NCBI GenBank assembly: GCA_004143945.1
Contig: SEHB01000003.1
Coordinates: 293,225 to 357,224 of the forward strand
Source of the DNA: Lysobacteraceae bacterium
GTDB taxonomy: Bacteria; Pseudomonadota; Gammaproteobacteria; Xanthomonadales; Rhodanobacteraceae
DNA length: 64,000 bases
Direction: 5' to 3'
The notes beneath the pieces were generated by a model. That model had not been told where the DNA came from, did not search any database, and worked only from the letters and a program-made list of their open reading frames with translations. Within the stretch, counting starts at the first letter, position 1; each line of letters starts with the position of its first letter. The position numbers and the translations under genes were made by a program. Positions 31,344 to 40,668 of the stretch are shown here, piece after piece.

Positions 31344-32885
31344 ATGAACGAAGGACTCAACCAGCTCACCGAGCTCGTGCCCTCGCTGTACCGCGAGGCG
31401 AGGCGGCACGGCATCCTGCTCGCGGCGATGTTCGCGGTGATCGCGCTGGCCGCGCTCGTGGTCGGCTCGTTCTGGCCCAAGACCTACGCCGCCTCGACGA
31501 CGATACTCGCGCAGGCGACCGACATCATCCAGCCGCTGATGGAAGGCCGCGCGGTACCCACGAGCAACACCGATCGCGCGGGCATCGCGCGCCAGGTGGT
31601 GTTCGGGCACAAGGTGATGGCCGAGATCGTCAAGACCGGCGGTTGGGACAAGGAACCGCCCGTCGTGCTGGATCGCATCATCGAGGACATCAAGCACCGC
31701 ACCGAGATCACGAGCCCGCGCCCGGAGCTGATCCAGATCACCTATCGCGACAGCGACCGCAAGCGCACGTTCGACATCACGCAGCGCATGGCGGACCTGT
31801 TCATCCAGGAAAGCCGCGAGGCGAAGCAGCGCGAGAGCCGCGAGGCGTTCGAGTTCATCGACAGCCAGGTCAACAGCTACCACAAGAAGCTGACCGACGC
31901 CGAAGACAGCCTGCTGAAGTACCGCTCCGCGCACGTCGACGCGCAGCCGGGCAGCGCGGCCGATTCCAATTCGCGCATCAATGCGCTGCGCACCGAGGTC
32001 GAGCGCGCGCGCATGTCGCTGATGGAGCAGGAGTCGAGCGCGTCGGCGATCGGCGCGCAGCTGTCGGGCGAAGCGCAGGTGACCGCGGTGCAGACGCGCG
32101 AGTCGCTCTATCGCGCGCAGCTCGTCGACCTGCAGGCGCAGCTCGACCGCCTGCTGCTGACCTACACCGAGCAGTACCCCGATGTCGTGCGCACGCGCCA
32201 CCAGATCCAGGACATCCAGCGCCAGCTCGAGGCGGAGGCCGCGACCCGCGCGAACCGACCCGCGGGCGACGTCGCGAGCGCGTTCGACAACGCGCAGTTC
32301 AATCCGCACTACATGGAACTGCGGCGCCAGCTCGGCGACGCGCAGCGCCAGGCCGCGGCGACGCGTTCGCGCATGGGCGCGAGCGAGTCGATGCTGCGCG
32401 AGGAGCTCGAGCGCGGCCGCCGCATCGCCGCTTCCGAGAGCGCGCTGGCCGAACTCACGCGCGACTACGAAGTCAACCGCGACATCTACCAGGACCTGTT
32501 GCGCCGGCGCGAGAACGCGCGCGTCTCGATGGTGATGGACGAGGAAGGCCGCGGCCTCACGCTGCGCGTGCAGAACCCGGCCGCGATGCCGATGCGCCCG
32601 TCCGGGCTGCGCCTGATGCACTTCGCGGCGGGCGGGCTCGCGCTCGGCTTCGCCGTGCCGTTCGGACTGCTGTTCGCCGCGGTGCGCTTCGACCCGCGCG
32701 TGCGCTCGAGCCACCAGCTCGAGCAGGCGATCGGCGGCGACGTGCTCGCGGTGGTGCCGTTCTACGGGACGCCGCGCGACCGCATGCGCGAGCGAGCGCG
32801 CGCGCTCGTGGTCGTGCTGCTGGTCGGCGCGGCCCTGGCGGCCTACGCGTTCGCGTACTGGACACGACTGGCGCAGACCCAATGA
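31344..32885 (+). CDS. Polysaccharide chain-length determinant (Wzz/EpsF-like)
   Basis: 513 aa inner-membrane protein. First membrane helix about 24-42, Wzz domain (SFWPKTYAASTTILAQA), a long periplasmic coiled coil (about 170-410, rich in Glu/Arg/Gln, including YTEQYPDVVRTRHQIQDIQ), a second helix near 425-447 (FAAGGLALGFAVPFGLLFA), and a further helix at the C-terminus (ALVVVLLVGAALAAYAFAY). The architecture and the YPDV motif fit the XrtA-associated chain-length family. It regulates polymer length together with the P-loop protein encoded next, whose ATG overlaps its TGA. Confidence 0.92.
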   Translation: MNEGLNQLTELVPSLYREARRHGILLAAMFAVIALAALVVGSFWPKTYAASTTILAQATDIIQPLMEGRAVPTSNTDRAGIARQVVFGHKVMAEIVKTGGWDKEPPVVLDRIIEDIKHRTEITSPRPELIQITYRDSDRKRTFDITQRMADLFIQESREAKQRESREAFEFIDSQVNSYHKKLTDAEDSLLKYRSAHVDAQPGSAADSNSRINALRTEVERARMSLMEQESSASAIGAQLSGEAQVTAVQTRESLYRAQLVDLQAQLDRLLLTYTEQYPDVVRTRHQIQDIQRQLEAEAATRANRPAGDVASAFDNAQFNPHYMELRRQLGDAQRQAAATRSRMGASESMLREELERGRRIAASESALAELTRDYEVNRDIYQDLLRRRENARVSMVMDEEGRGLTLRVQNPAAMPMRPSGLRLMHFAAGGLALGFAVPFGLLFAAVRFDPRVRSSHQLEQAIGGDVLAVVPFYGTPRDRMRERARALVVVLLVGAALAAYAFAYWTRLAQTQ

Positions 32886-33655
32886 ACCCAGGCAACGACC
32901 ATCGCGTTCCGGACCACGTCGGCGCGGCCCTCGACTCGGCCGCCGGCGACATCACGCGCCACAGCGCGAGCCGCTCGATCGCGCGCCTGGTCGAGCCGCA
33001 TCCGCTCGCCACGCGCACGCTGGAAGAACGGCGGCTGATCCATCACGCCGATTCGGTGCGGCGCCACGCGGATGCGTTCCGCGAGATCCGCACGCGCCTG
33101 CTCGCGCTCGGCGGCGACCAGAACTTCATCACGATGGTGACGGCCGTCAGCCCGCAATCGGGCGCGAGCTTCGTCGCGCGCAACCTCGCCGCCGCGTTCG
33201 CTTTCGACGAAGCCAAGACATCGCTGCTGATCGACTGCAACCTGCGCCACCCGGCCCAGCACGACGCACTCGGCGTGCGCCCGGCCAGCGGCGGACTCAT
33301 CGACTACCTCGATCGTCCCGCGCTCGGCATCGAGAACATCCTCTACCACACCGGCATCCCGCGCATGCGGCTGATCCCGACCGGCACGCAGCGCGAGTCG
33401 GGTGGCGAGTATTTTTCCTCGTTCCGCATGCGCGCGATGATCGACTCGCTGCGCAGCCGCTACCCGGACCGTTACCTGTTCCTGGACGGACCCGCGGTCA
33501 AGGGTTCGCCGGACGCGCGCATGCTCGCCGATCTCGCCGACTTCGTCGTTCTCGTCGTCGGTGCGGGGCGCGACACGCCCGGCGCGATCCGCAAGGCGAT
33601 CGGCAACTTCGATCCGGCCAAGCTCGCGGGGACCGTGCTCAACCAGTTGCCTTGA
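32882..33655 (+). CDS. CpsD/EpsG-like P-loop protein lacking the Walker A lysine
   Basis: 257 aa, same family as bacterial tyrosine autokinases (Wzc C-domain, CpsD, EpsG). Conserved are FREIRTRLL near residue 66, Walker A-prime LLIDCNLRHP at 115-124, and the Walker B-like YLFLDGPAV. The P-loop at 88-97 reads AVSPQSGASF, where the family has GKS/GKT: the invariant lysine is alanine (A95). No tyrosine cluster is present at the C-terminus (ends GTVLNQLP). So autokinase activity is doubtful; a structural, nucleotide-independent role with the chain-length protein is more likely. Coupled to it through an ATGA overlap. Confidence 0.85.
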   Translation: MNPGNDHRVPDHVGAALDSAAGDITRHSASRSIARLVEPHPLATRTLEERRLIHHADSVRRHADAFREIRTRLLALGGDQNFITMVTAVSPQSGASFVARNLAAAFAFDEAKTSLLIDCNLRHPAQHDALGVRPASGGLIDYLDRPALGIENILYHTGIPRMRLIPTGTQRESGGEYFSSFRMRAMIDSLRSRYPDRYLFLDGPAVKGSPDARMLADLADFVVLVVGAGRDTPGAIRKAIGNFDPAKLAGTVLNQLP

Positions 33656-33675
33656 CCGACGCCAAGGGGGTCGAC

Positions 33676-34974
33676 GTGCGAACGGACAGCAAGATCACCG
33701 CGGCGGCGCTGCTCGCCGCGGCGGCCTGTGGCGACGCGCAGGCGTGGCGCCTCGACTACACGCTCGAGGCCGGCGTCCTGCACAGCGACAACATCAACCT
33801 GAGTCCGGTCGATCCGGTGCGCGAGGACGTACTGGTGCCGCGCATCGACCTGGGGCTGACCCACGCCGGCGCGCGCGTCAACGTCGACATCGGCGCCGCG
33901 CTCGAATACCGCCGCTACCTCGACGACACCTACGGCAGCGAGTTCCGCGGCACGTTCGACGGTCGCGTCAACTGGCTGCTGTTGCCGGAGCGCCTGACCT
34001 GGACCTTCGCCGACAACCTCGGCCTGTACCCCGTCAGCCTGCGTGCGCCCGACGTGCCCGGCAACCTGCAGCAGACCAACGTGTTCTCGACCGGGCCGAC
34101 GCTGCGGTTCCGCTTCACGCCATCGCTGCAGGGCCAGGCCGAGGCGCGCTGGTCCGATGCGCACGCCGAACAGACCGGTGCGTTCGATTCCTCGCGCGTT
34201 TCCGGCGCGTTCCGGCTGTTGCACGATTTCAGCACCACGCGCCACCTGTCGGGCAACCTCGAGGTCGAGGACGTGGACTTCGACGACGACCTGCTCGGCG
34301 ACGACTACCGCCGCTACTCGGCCTACGCGGGCTACACGCAGTCGCTCGCGCGCATCGACCTCGATGCCGCGCTCGGCTATTCGCGGCTCGAGTTCGATCG
34401 CGGCGGCGATGCCTCGGGCCCGCTGCTGCGCACCTCGCTCGACTGGCGCGCGACCGATCGCAGCACGTTCGGATTCGGCGCGACCTGGCGCTATTCGGAC
34501 GCGGCGACCAGCCTCGCCGAGGGCGGCGCCGCGTTCGACACCGGCCTCGAGGGCGTCGGCGTCGGTGGCGCGCTGATCACGCCCGACGTGTTCCGCGAAC
34601 GCCGTTTCGACGCGAGCTACCTCTACCAGGGGGTACGCCTCAACCTCGCGTCCACCGCCTATGCCGCGCGCTTCCGCTACGAGCGCGACGAACTCGTGGA
34701 CGCGGACCGCAACGAGGTCGGGCTCGGACTCACGCTCGGCTACCTGCTGCGTCCGCTGATGACGCTCGGCCTCGCCGGCGAAGCGACGCGGCGCTCGTTC
34801 ATCGACTCCGATTCGACCGATCGCGACTATCGCTACGGCGTCTACTTCACGCATCAGTTCGCGCGCCGCTGGAGCTGGCGCGCCGACCTGTCGCGCTACG
34901 AGCGCCACGGCGGCGCAGGCGTCGATTCGTTCGACGAGAATGCGCTCTACCTGCGCCTGATCTACACCCGCTGA
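33676..34974 (+). CDS. EPS-associated outer-membrane beta-barrel protein
   Basis: 432 aa. Signal peptide (ITAAALLAAAACGDAQA) then a protein composed of alternating amphipathic strands with aromatic girdles, e.g. WRLDYTLEAGVLHSDNINLS, RYSAYAGYTQSLARIDLDAAL, ATWRYSDAATS, YGVYFTHQFARRWSWRADLS, ending LYLRLIYTR with an aromatic/charged pattern typical of barrels. It resembles the outer-membrane proteins of PEP-CTERM/XrtA EPS loci. It may be a secretion or anchoring pore. The start is GTG 33676 because AAGGGGG lies 5 bp upstream; a TTG at 33652 overlapping the previous stop is the alternative. Its TGA overlaps the galE ATG. Confidence 0.8.
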   Translation: MRTDSKITAAALLAAAACGDAQAWRLDYTLEAGVLHSDNINLSPVDPVREDVLVPRIDLGLTHAGARVNVDIGAALEYRRYLDDTYGSEFRGTFDGRVNWLLLPERLTWTFADNLGLYPVSLRAPDVPGNLQQTNVFSTGPTLRFRFTPSLQGQAEARWSDAHAEQTGAFDSSRVSGAFRLLHDFSTTRHLSGNLEVEDVDFDDDLLGDDYRRYSAYAGYTQSLARIDLDAALGYSRLEFDRGGDASGPLLRTSLDWRATDRSTFGFGATWRYSDAATSLAEGGAAFDTGLEGVGVGGALITPDVFRERRFDASYLYQGVRLNLASTAYAARFRYERDELVDADRNEVGLGLTLGYLLRPLMTLGLAGEATRRSFIDSDSTDRDYRYGVYFTHQFARRWSWRADLSRYERHGGAGVDSFDENALYLRLIYTR

Positions 34975-35969
34975 TGCCCGACGCGCCCGCCCGGACGATC
35001 CTCGTGACCGGTGGTGCCGGCTACATCGGCAGCCACGTCGTGCGCCAGCTCGTCGAGCGCGGCGAACGCGTGGTGGTGCTCGACAATCTCTCGACCGGCT
35101 TTCGCGAGGCGGTGGTCGACGCGCCGCTCGTGGTCGGCGACGTCGGCGACCGCGCGCTCGTGGCGGCGCTGCTGGCCGAGCATCGCATCGGCACCGTGAT
35201 GCATTTCGCCGCGCACACGATCGTGCCCGAGTCGGTGCGCGATCCGCTCAAGTACTACGGCAACAACACCTGCGCGACGCGCGCACTGCTCGCGAGCTGC
35301 AACGAGGCCGGCATCGACGAGTTCGTGTTTTCCTCGACCGCGGCGGTGTACGGGATGCCGGCTTCGGGCGAGGCGAGCGAGCAGACGCCGACCGCGCCGA
35401 TCAACCCGTACGGCATGTCCAAGCTCATGAGCGAGCACATGCTGCGCGACCTGTCGGCCGCGACCGGCATGCGCCACGTGATCCTGCGCTACTTCAATGT
35501 GGCCGGCTGCGACCCGGGCGGGCGCATCGGCCAGTCGACGCGCGAAGCGACGTTGCTGATCAAGGTCGCGTGCGAGCACGCGGTCGGCAAGCGCGATCGA
35601 CTCAGCGTGTTCGGCACCGACTACGCGACGCCCGACGGCACCTGCATCCGCGACTACATCCACGTCGACGACCTCGCCGCGGCGCACCTCGACGCGCTCG
35701 ACCACCTGCGCGAAGGCGGGGCATCGGAAACGCTCAACTGCGGCTACGGGCACGGCTACAGCGTGCGCGAGGTGATCGGCGCGGTCGAACGCGCGAGCGG
35801 GCGCCGGCTCAACGTGCTCGAGGAACCGCGCCGCGCCGGCGATCCGCCGATGCTGATCGCGCGCAGCGAGCGCCTCAAGGCGGTGTTCGGCTGGCGACCG
35901 CGCCACGACGACCTCGACTTCATCGTCGCCACCGCACTCGCATGGGAACGCAAGCTCGCCGCGGCGTGA
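34974..35969 (+). CDS. galE: UDP-glucose 4-epimerase
   Basis: 331 aa. Glycine motif GGAGYIGSHV, FAAHTIVPESVRDPLKYYGNN, catalytic S-Y-K in SSTAAVYG and NPYGMSKLM, RYFNVAGCDPGG, and DGTCIRDYIHVDDLAAAH are classic GalE features; length fits (E. coli 338). It converts UDP-glucose and UDP-galactose, supplying galactose to the polymer. Start and previous stop share one base (TGATG). Confidence 0.93.
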   Translation: MPDAPARTILVTGGAGYIGSHVVRQLVERGERVVVLDNLSTGFREAVVDAPLVVGDVGDRALVAALLAEHRIGTVMHFAAHTIVPESVRDPLKYYGNNTCATRALLASCNEAGIDEFVFSSTAAVYGMPASGEASEQTPTAPINPYGMSKLMSEHMLRDLSAATGMRHVILRYFNVAGCDPGGRIGQSTREATLLIKVACEHAVGKRDRLSVFGTDYATPDGTCIRDYIHVDDLAAAHLDALDHLREGGASETLNCGYGHGYSVREVIGAVERASGRRLNVLEEPRRAGDPPMLIARSERLKAVFGWRPRHDDLDFIVATALAWERKLAAA

Positions 35970-35994
35970 CGGCACCTGGGAAAGGGGAACCGCG

Positions 35995-37683
35995 ATGAAG
36001 CAACCGACGACTCTGGCGTTCGCCCTGGCGGCCCTCTCGATCTTCGGCGCCGACGCCGCGCGCGCCGAATTGCGCAACGACGTGTCCTATGTCGACAAGG
36101 ATTCGCAGGCGTACTCGCGCTACAAGGAATGGGTCGACACCGCGGTGTCCGGCAATCCCGGGTACGCGTTCTCCGCGGTCGACGCGGTGCTGATGCATCA
36201 ATTGACCGGCATCGGCCGCTATTGCGATACCGCGGTGCGCATGGTGCAACAGCAGGTCGACGAGGCGAGTGCGAAGATCGCGCAAGGCGCGCGCCCGGCG
36301 GTCGCGGGCGACTCCTACCTCGAAGCCGGCCCGATGATCAGCGAGCTCGCACGCACCTGGCAATGGTGCGGCGAACGCATTCCCGACGAGCAGCGACCGA
36401 AGTGGTCGGCCTACGCGGACCAGGCGATCGGCAACATCTGGAATCCGAAGTCCGCGAGCTGGGGCGGCACGCCGGCGGCGTGGACCGGCTGGTCGATCGA
36501 CAACCCGGGCAACAACTACTACTACAGCTTCGTCGAAGCGACGATGAACTGGGCGCTCGCGAGCAACGACGAGGCGCTGCTCGAACTGCTGCGCGAGGAC
36601 AAGCTGCCGGCGCTGCAGGCCTATTTCGCGAAGCTGCCCGGCGGCGGCAGCCTCGAGGGCACCGGCTACGGCGCGGCGCACATGCGCCTGTTCACGCTCT
36701 ACCGCACCTGGAAGGATTCGACCGGCGAAGACCTCGCGAACGCGAACCCGCACCTGTCCGACAGCATCCGCTACTGGGTCCACGCGACCGTGCCGACGCT
36801 CGACCGCTTCGCGCCGTTCGGCGACCAGTCGCGCGTGTCGATGCCCGAGATCTTCGACTACCACCGCCGCCTCGTGCTCGAGGCGCGCATGGCGAGCAAG
36901 GACGAGGCGGCGCGCGCGCTCGCGTCGTGGTGGCTCGGGTCGATCTCGCTCGAGCGCATGTCGCAGGGCTTCAACTTCCGCTACGACCTGTTGCCGGCTG
37001 GCGAGTCGAAGGAGCCGCCGCGCGAACTCGTGTACCACGCGACCGGCACCGGTCGCCTGTTCGCGCGCAGCGGATGGGACCGAGACGCGATGTGGATGAC
37101 GTTCACGGCTGGGCCGTACGTCGAGAGCCACGCGCACCAGGACCAGGGCAGCTTCACGCTGTTCGCGCGCGACTGGCTCGCGGTCACGGAAAACGTGTGG
37201 ACGCACAGCGGCATCCAGCAGGGCACCGACGTGCACAACCTCGTGCGCTTCGTGCGCAACGGCGCGACGATCCGGCAGCGCGAACCGTCGACGTCGACGA
37301 TGTCGCTCACGCGCGGCGCGACGCCGGGCGAAGTGCATGCGAGCGCGGACCTCGGCGGCGCGTATGCACAGGGCGCGGGCGTCGAATCGTGGAAGCGCGA
37401 GATCGATTTCGCCGCGCGCAAGCTGACCGTGCGCGATCGCTACGCGACCTCGGCCGACACACGCGCGATCTTCCAGGTCAACGTGCCAGTCAAACCCGCG
37501 ATCAACGGGCGCGAGGCGACCGCGGGCCGGCTGCGCATCCGCGTCGTCAGCCCGGAGGACGCGACGCTCTCGGCGCTCGAATGGTCGACGCAGGACGCGG
37601 CGGAGTTCCGCTCGGGCTGGCGCGTGGACGTCGAAGGGGGTGGCGACGGCTTCGTCGTCGAACTCACCGACGACGCAGGCTGA
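35995..37683 (+). CDS. Secreted heparinase II/III-like protein, paralogue 1
   Basis: 562 aa. Signal peptide about 1-24. An N-terminal alpha/alpha-toroid (YAFSAVDAVLMHQLT, TGWSIDNPGNNYYYSFVEATMNWALASND, LPGGGSLEGTGYGAAHMRLF) is followed by a beta-sandwich with SHAHQDQGSFTLFARDWLA and HSGIQQGTDVHNLVRF, the hallmark of heparinase II/III-type polysaccharide lyases. It probably cleaves a uronic-acid polysaccharide by beta-elimination in the periplasm or outside; candidate residues are the Tyr/His in EGTGYG and SHAHQDQ. Strongly similar along its length to the gene at 38714-40447, but it ends GFVVELTDDAG without the FASGFE tail. 25 bp after galE with AAGGGGAA upstream. Confidence 0.85.
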   Translation: MKQPTTLAFALAALSIFGADAARAELRNDVSYVDKDSQAYSRYKEWVDTAVSGNPGYAFSAVDAVLMHQLTGIGRYCDTAVRMVQQQVDEASAKIAQGARPAVAGDSYLEAGPMISELARTWQWCGERIPDEQRPKWSAYADQAIGNIWNPKSASWGGTPAAWTGWSIDNPGNNYYYSFVEATMNWALASNDEALLELLREDKLPALQAYFAKLPGGGSLEGTGYGAAHMRLFTLYRTWKDSTGEDLANANPHLSDSIRYWVHATVPTLDRFAPFGDQSRVSMPEIFDYHRRLVLEARMASKDEAARALASWWLGSISLERMSQGFNFRYDLLPAGESKEPPRELVYHATGTGRLFARSGWDRDAMWMTFTAGPYVESHAHQDQGSFTLFARDWLAVTENVWTHSGIQQGTDVHNLVRFVRNGATIRQREPSTSTMSLTRGATPGEVHASADLGGAYAQGAGVESWKREIDFAARKLTVRDRYATSADTRAIFQVNVPVKPAINGREATAGRLRIRVVSPEDATLSALEWSTQDAAEFRSGWRVDVEGGGDGFVVELTDDAG

Positions 37684-37696
37684 GCGCACGCACCGC

Positions 37697-38641
37697 ATGC
37701 ACTGGAAAGCGAAGGGTCTGCTGCAGAAGATGCTCGGCGTGCTGCCGGGCGGCCAGCCGCTCCACTATCGGCTGCAGCGGCGCTTCGGCGGGCTGCGCGA
37801 CTTCGAACGCGAACTCGCGACCAAGCTCGACGACTGGCGCATCATGCTCGAGCGCCTGCACGAGGCGGGCATCGACATCGTCGATCGCCACCTGCTCGAG
37901 ATCGGCACCGGCTGGTACCCGACCTTCCCGCTCGCCTGCCATCTCGCGGGCGCACGGCGCGTCAGCAGCTTCGACCTCAACCCGCACCTGCGCGCCGACC
38001 TCACGCTCGCGTGTGCGCGACGCCTCGGCGCCGCGCTCGACACGATCGCGCAGGTCGCGCACGTCGATGCGCGCGGCGTGCGCGAACGGCACGCGCGCCT
38101 GCTCGCCGCGCTCGAGCGCGGCGAGCCGCTCGAAGCCGCGAGCGCAGGCGCGATCACCTGCCGCGCACCCGCCGACGCGGCAGCGACCGGATTCGGGCCG
38201 GGCGAAATCGACCTCATCTTCTCCAACAGCGTGCTCGAGCACGTACCGCCAGCGATCATCGATGCGCTCTACCGCGAAGCGATGCGCGTGCTGCGCCCGG
38301 GCGGCGCGATGTTCCACTCGGTCAATTGCGGCGACCACTACGCCTACGTCGACCGTCGCATCCACCAGCTCAACTACCTGCGCTATTCCGATCGCGAATG
38401 GGCGTTCTGGGACAACGCGTTCCTGTACCAGAACCGCATGCGCGCGCACGAGTTCGTCGATCGAGTGCGCGAGGCCGGGTTCGAGATCGTGCTCGACACC
38501 GCGCGGCCGAGCGAGCGTCGCCTCGCGGAACTCGCGGCGACGCCGGTGCATGCGCAATTCGCGCAGGTGCCGCCGGAGAAGCTGTGCATCACGAGCGTGG
38601 ATTTGATCGGGCGCAAGCCGCAGGATGCGGACGCGCGGTAG
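37697..38641 (+). CDS. SAM-dependent methyltransferase
   Basis: 314 aa, cytoplasmic, class I fold. SAM-binding motif LLEIGTGWYPTFPL, then acidic SFDLN, motif IDLIFSNSVLEHVPP, and a post-motif VLRPGGAMFHSVN. An insert of about 50 residues lies between the second and third strands. The substrate is probably a sugar of the EPS, given its position 13 bp after the first heparinase-like gene. ATG 37697 (MHWKAKG). The gene ends in TAG, part of a REP doublet shared with the convergent gene. Confidence 0.85.
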   Translation: MHWKAKGLLQKMLGVLPGGQPLHYRLQRRFGGLRDFERELATKLDDWRIMLERLHEAGIDIVDRHLLEIGTGWYPTFPLACHLAGARRVSSFDLNPHLRADLTLACARRLGAALDTIAQVAHVDARGVRERHARLLAALERGEPLEAASAGAITCRAPADAAATGFGPGEIDLIFSNSVLEHVPPAIIDALYREAMRVLRPGGAMFHSVNCGDHYAYVDRRIHQLNYLRYSDREWAFWDNAFLYQNRMRAHEFVDRVREAGFEIVLDTARPSERRLAELAATPVHAQFAQVPPEKLCITSVDLIGRKPQDADAR

Positions 38642-38717
38642 GCTGGACGCGCGCAGCGCGGCCGGCACCCGCGAGCAAGAGCGAAAGCGCCGGCCGACCT
38701 TCGGTCGTCCAGCCTAC
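38638..38717. repeat. GTAG REP doublet 3 (stop codons of two convergent genes)
   Basis: Ends are a perfect 10-bp inverted repeat GTAGGCTGGA / TCCAGCCTAC. The interior pairs GGCCGGC with GCCGGCC and contains CGACCTTCGGTCG. TAG 38639-38641 ends the methyltransferase on plus, and TAG (complement of 38714-38716) ends the second heparinase-like gene on minus. It can also serve as a bidirectional terminator. Confidence 0.88.
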
Positions 38718-40447
38718 GGGGTTTCGAAGCCGCTCGCGAAGATCGCCTCGCCGGTGCCGAGTTCGACCACGAAGCCGGTGTTGGACGCGCTGCCGCGCAC
38801 CTCGAGCTTCCAGCCTTCGTTGAAGTCGCCATCGACGTCGGTCCAGTCGACCGCGGTGAGCACCGCATCGGCCGGCTCGATCACGCGGATCTGCAGCCGA
38901 CCCGCGGTCGCACTGCGGCCGTTGATCAGCGGTTGCTGCGGGGTATTGACCTGGAAGATCGCCTGCACGCCGCTCGCGACCGAGAACTCGTCCGTCACCC
39001 GCAGCTGGCCGCCGCTGAAGTCGAGATGGCGCTGCCAGGAATCGACGCCGGAGCCGGATGCATAGGCCGGGGTGAGGTTCCCGGTCACGTGGACTTCTCC
39101 CGGCCCGGGCCCCAGCTGCTCGATCTCCATCGTCGAGAACGAGGGCTGGCGCTGGCGCACGCTGGCGCCGTCCCGCACGAAGCGCACGACGTTGTGCACG
39201 TCGGTCCCCTGCTGGATCCCGCTGTGGCTCCAGATGTTCTCGGTCACCGCGAGCCAGTCGCCGGCCGCGAACAGCGTGAACGAGCCCTGGTCCTGATGCG
39301 CATGGCTCTGGTTGAAGGAGCCTGCGGAAAAGCTCAGCCAGCTCGCCGACGTGCTCCAGTCGGTGCGCGCGAACAGATGGCCGACGCCCGCGGCGTGGTA
39401 GACGAGCGGCGCCTCGGGCTGCGCGCCCGCGGTGCCTTCGGGCAGCAGGTCATCGCGGAAGTTGAAGCCGCTGCCCATGCGGTCGACCGAACTGTGGTTG
39501 AGCCACCACGAGGCGAGGTCGCGCGCAGCCGTGCTGCTGGTGACCTTGCGCGCCTCGAGCAGCAGGTGGCGGTGGTAGTCGTAGAACTCGGGATTGGAGC
39601 TGCGCGCCTGGTCGCCGTACGGCGCGAAGCGGTCGCGCGTCGGCACGGTCGCGTGCAGCCAGTACGAGATCGTGTCGGTCATGTGCGCGTTCGCGTTGCC
39701 GAGGTCGGTCCCGGTGGAATCGCGCCAGACGCGGTAAAGCTCGAACAGCTTGTGGTGCGAGGTGCCGTACCCGGTGCCTTCCTCGCTGCCGCCGCCGGGC
39801 AGCGTCGCAAAGTAGGCCTGCAGCGGCGGCAGTTTCCCGGTTTCGAGGAACGCGCGCAGCGCGGTGTCGTTGCTCGCCAGCGCCCAGTACATCGTCGCGC
39901 GCAGGAAGCTGTAGTGGTAGTTGTTGGCCGGGTCATCGGTGCCCCAGCCGGTCCACGGTGCCGAGCGGCCGCCCCACTGCGCCTGCGAAGGGTGCCAGAC
40001 GTTGTAGATGGCCTGGTTCGCATACGCGGCCCAGCGCGTGCGCTGCGACGAAGAGACCGCGGCCGCGCACCAGTCGTACGTGAGCGCGAGGTCGCCGATC
40101 TTCGCGCCGACGTACAGGTAGGAATCGCGCGCGACGTCCGGATTCTGGTTCGCCGCGATCGCGGCCTCGGCTTCGCTGACCTGCTCGTCGATCATGTCGA
40201 CCGCGAGCGCGCAGTACTGCGGCTGGTTCGACAGGCGATGCATCAGCGCCGCGTCGTTGGCGGAGAACTCGTAGCCCGGGTTGCCGCCGACGGCCTGGTC
40301 GACCCAGCTGCGGAAGCGCTGGTACGCGCTCGACGATGGATCGACATAGGACAGGTCGATCGTGATCGCGGCATGCGACACGCCGATCCCGCCGCAGGCG
40401 AGTGCGGCAGACAGGGTGGCGCGGAGGACGGGATTGCACGGCGTCAT
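38714..40447 (-). CDS. Secreted heparinase II/III-like protein, paralogue 2, with FASGFE tail
   Basis: 577 aa, close paralogue of the 35995-37683 product: same order of motifs (NPGYEFSANDAALMHRLS, NNYHYSFLRATMYWALASND, LPGGGSEEGTGYGTSHHKLF, SHAHQDQGSFTLFAAGDWLA, HSGIQQGTDVHNVVRFVRDG). Signal peptide about 1-26. It likely has the same class of lyase substrate. After GFVVEL the two diverge: this one continues GTGEAIFASGFETP, a tag found in three other secreted proteins here. Start ATG 40447 was chosen because it heads the signal peptide; ribosome-binding pairing is weak. Convergent with the methyltransferase; stop TAG comes from the REP doublet. Confidence 0.85.
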   Translation of the reverse strand: MTPCNPVLRATLSAALACGGIGVSHAAITIDLSYVDPSSSAYQRFRSWVDQAVGGNPGYEFSANDAALMHRLSNQPQYCALAVDMIDEQVSEAEAAIAANQNPDVARDSYLYVGAKIGDLALTYDWCAAAVSSSQRTRWAAYANQAIYNVWHPSQAQWGGRSAPWTGWGTDDPANNYHYSFLRATMYWALASNDTALRAFLETGKLPPLQAYFATLPGGGSEEGTGYGTSHHKLFELYRVWRDSTGTDLGNANAHMTDTISYWLHATVPTRDRFAPYGDQARSSNPEFYDYHRHLLLEARKVTSSTAARDLASWWLNHSSVDRMGSGFNFRDDLLPEGTAGAQPEAPLVYHAAGVGHLFARTDWSTSASWLSFSAGSFNQSHAHQDQGSFTLFAAGDWLAVTENIWSHSGIQQGTDVHNVVRFVRDGASVRQRQPSFSTMEIEQLGPGPGEVHVTGNLTPAYASGSGVDSWQRHLDFSGGQLRVTDEFSVASGVQAIFQVNTPQQPLINGRSATAGRLQIRVIEPADAVLTAVDWTDVDGDFNEGWKLEVRGSASNTGFVVELGTGEAIFASGFETP

Positions 40448-40668
40448 CGGGGTTCTCGCGAGCAGGTGTCGACCAGGGTCGGACCGCAAACCCGGTCCGG
40501 CGATCGATGTTCAGGGGATGCGAACGTACCGCTGCGCCAAGGGGCATTCTGGGACGGCCGTCGGGTAATTCCCGGGCCAGGCATCAAAAAAGGTGAAAAA
40601 TCCATCAGTTCAGGGGGCGGACAGGTTCGCGCGATGGCGGCCATGCACGTCGGCGATTCGCGCATGTC

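Noticed and set aside
36129..38606. An 825-codon plus-strand frame over the heparinase-like and methyltransferase genes
   Set aside because: It is a shadow in another frame, rich in Arg and Ala, crossing the boundary between two well-supported genes.
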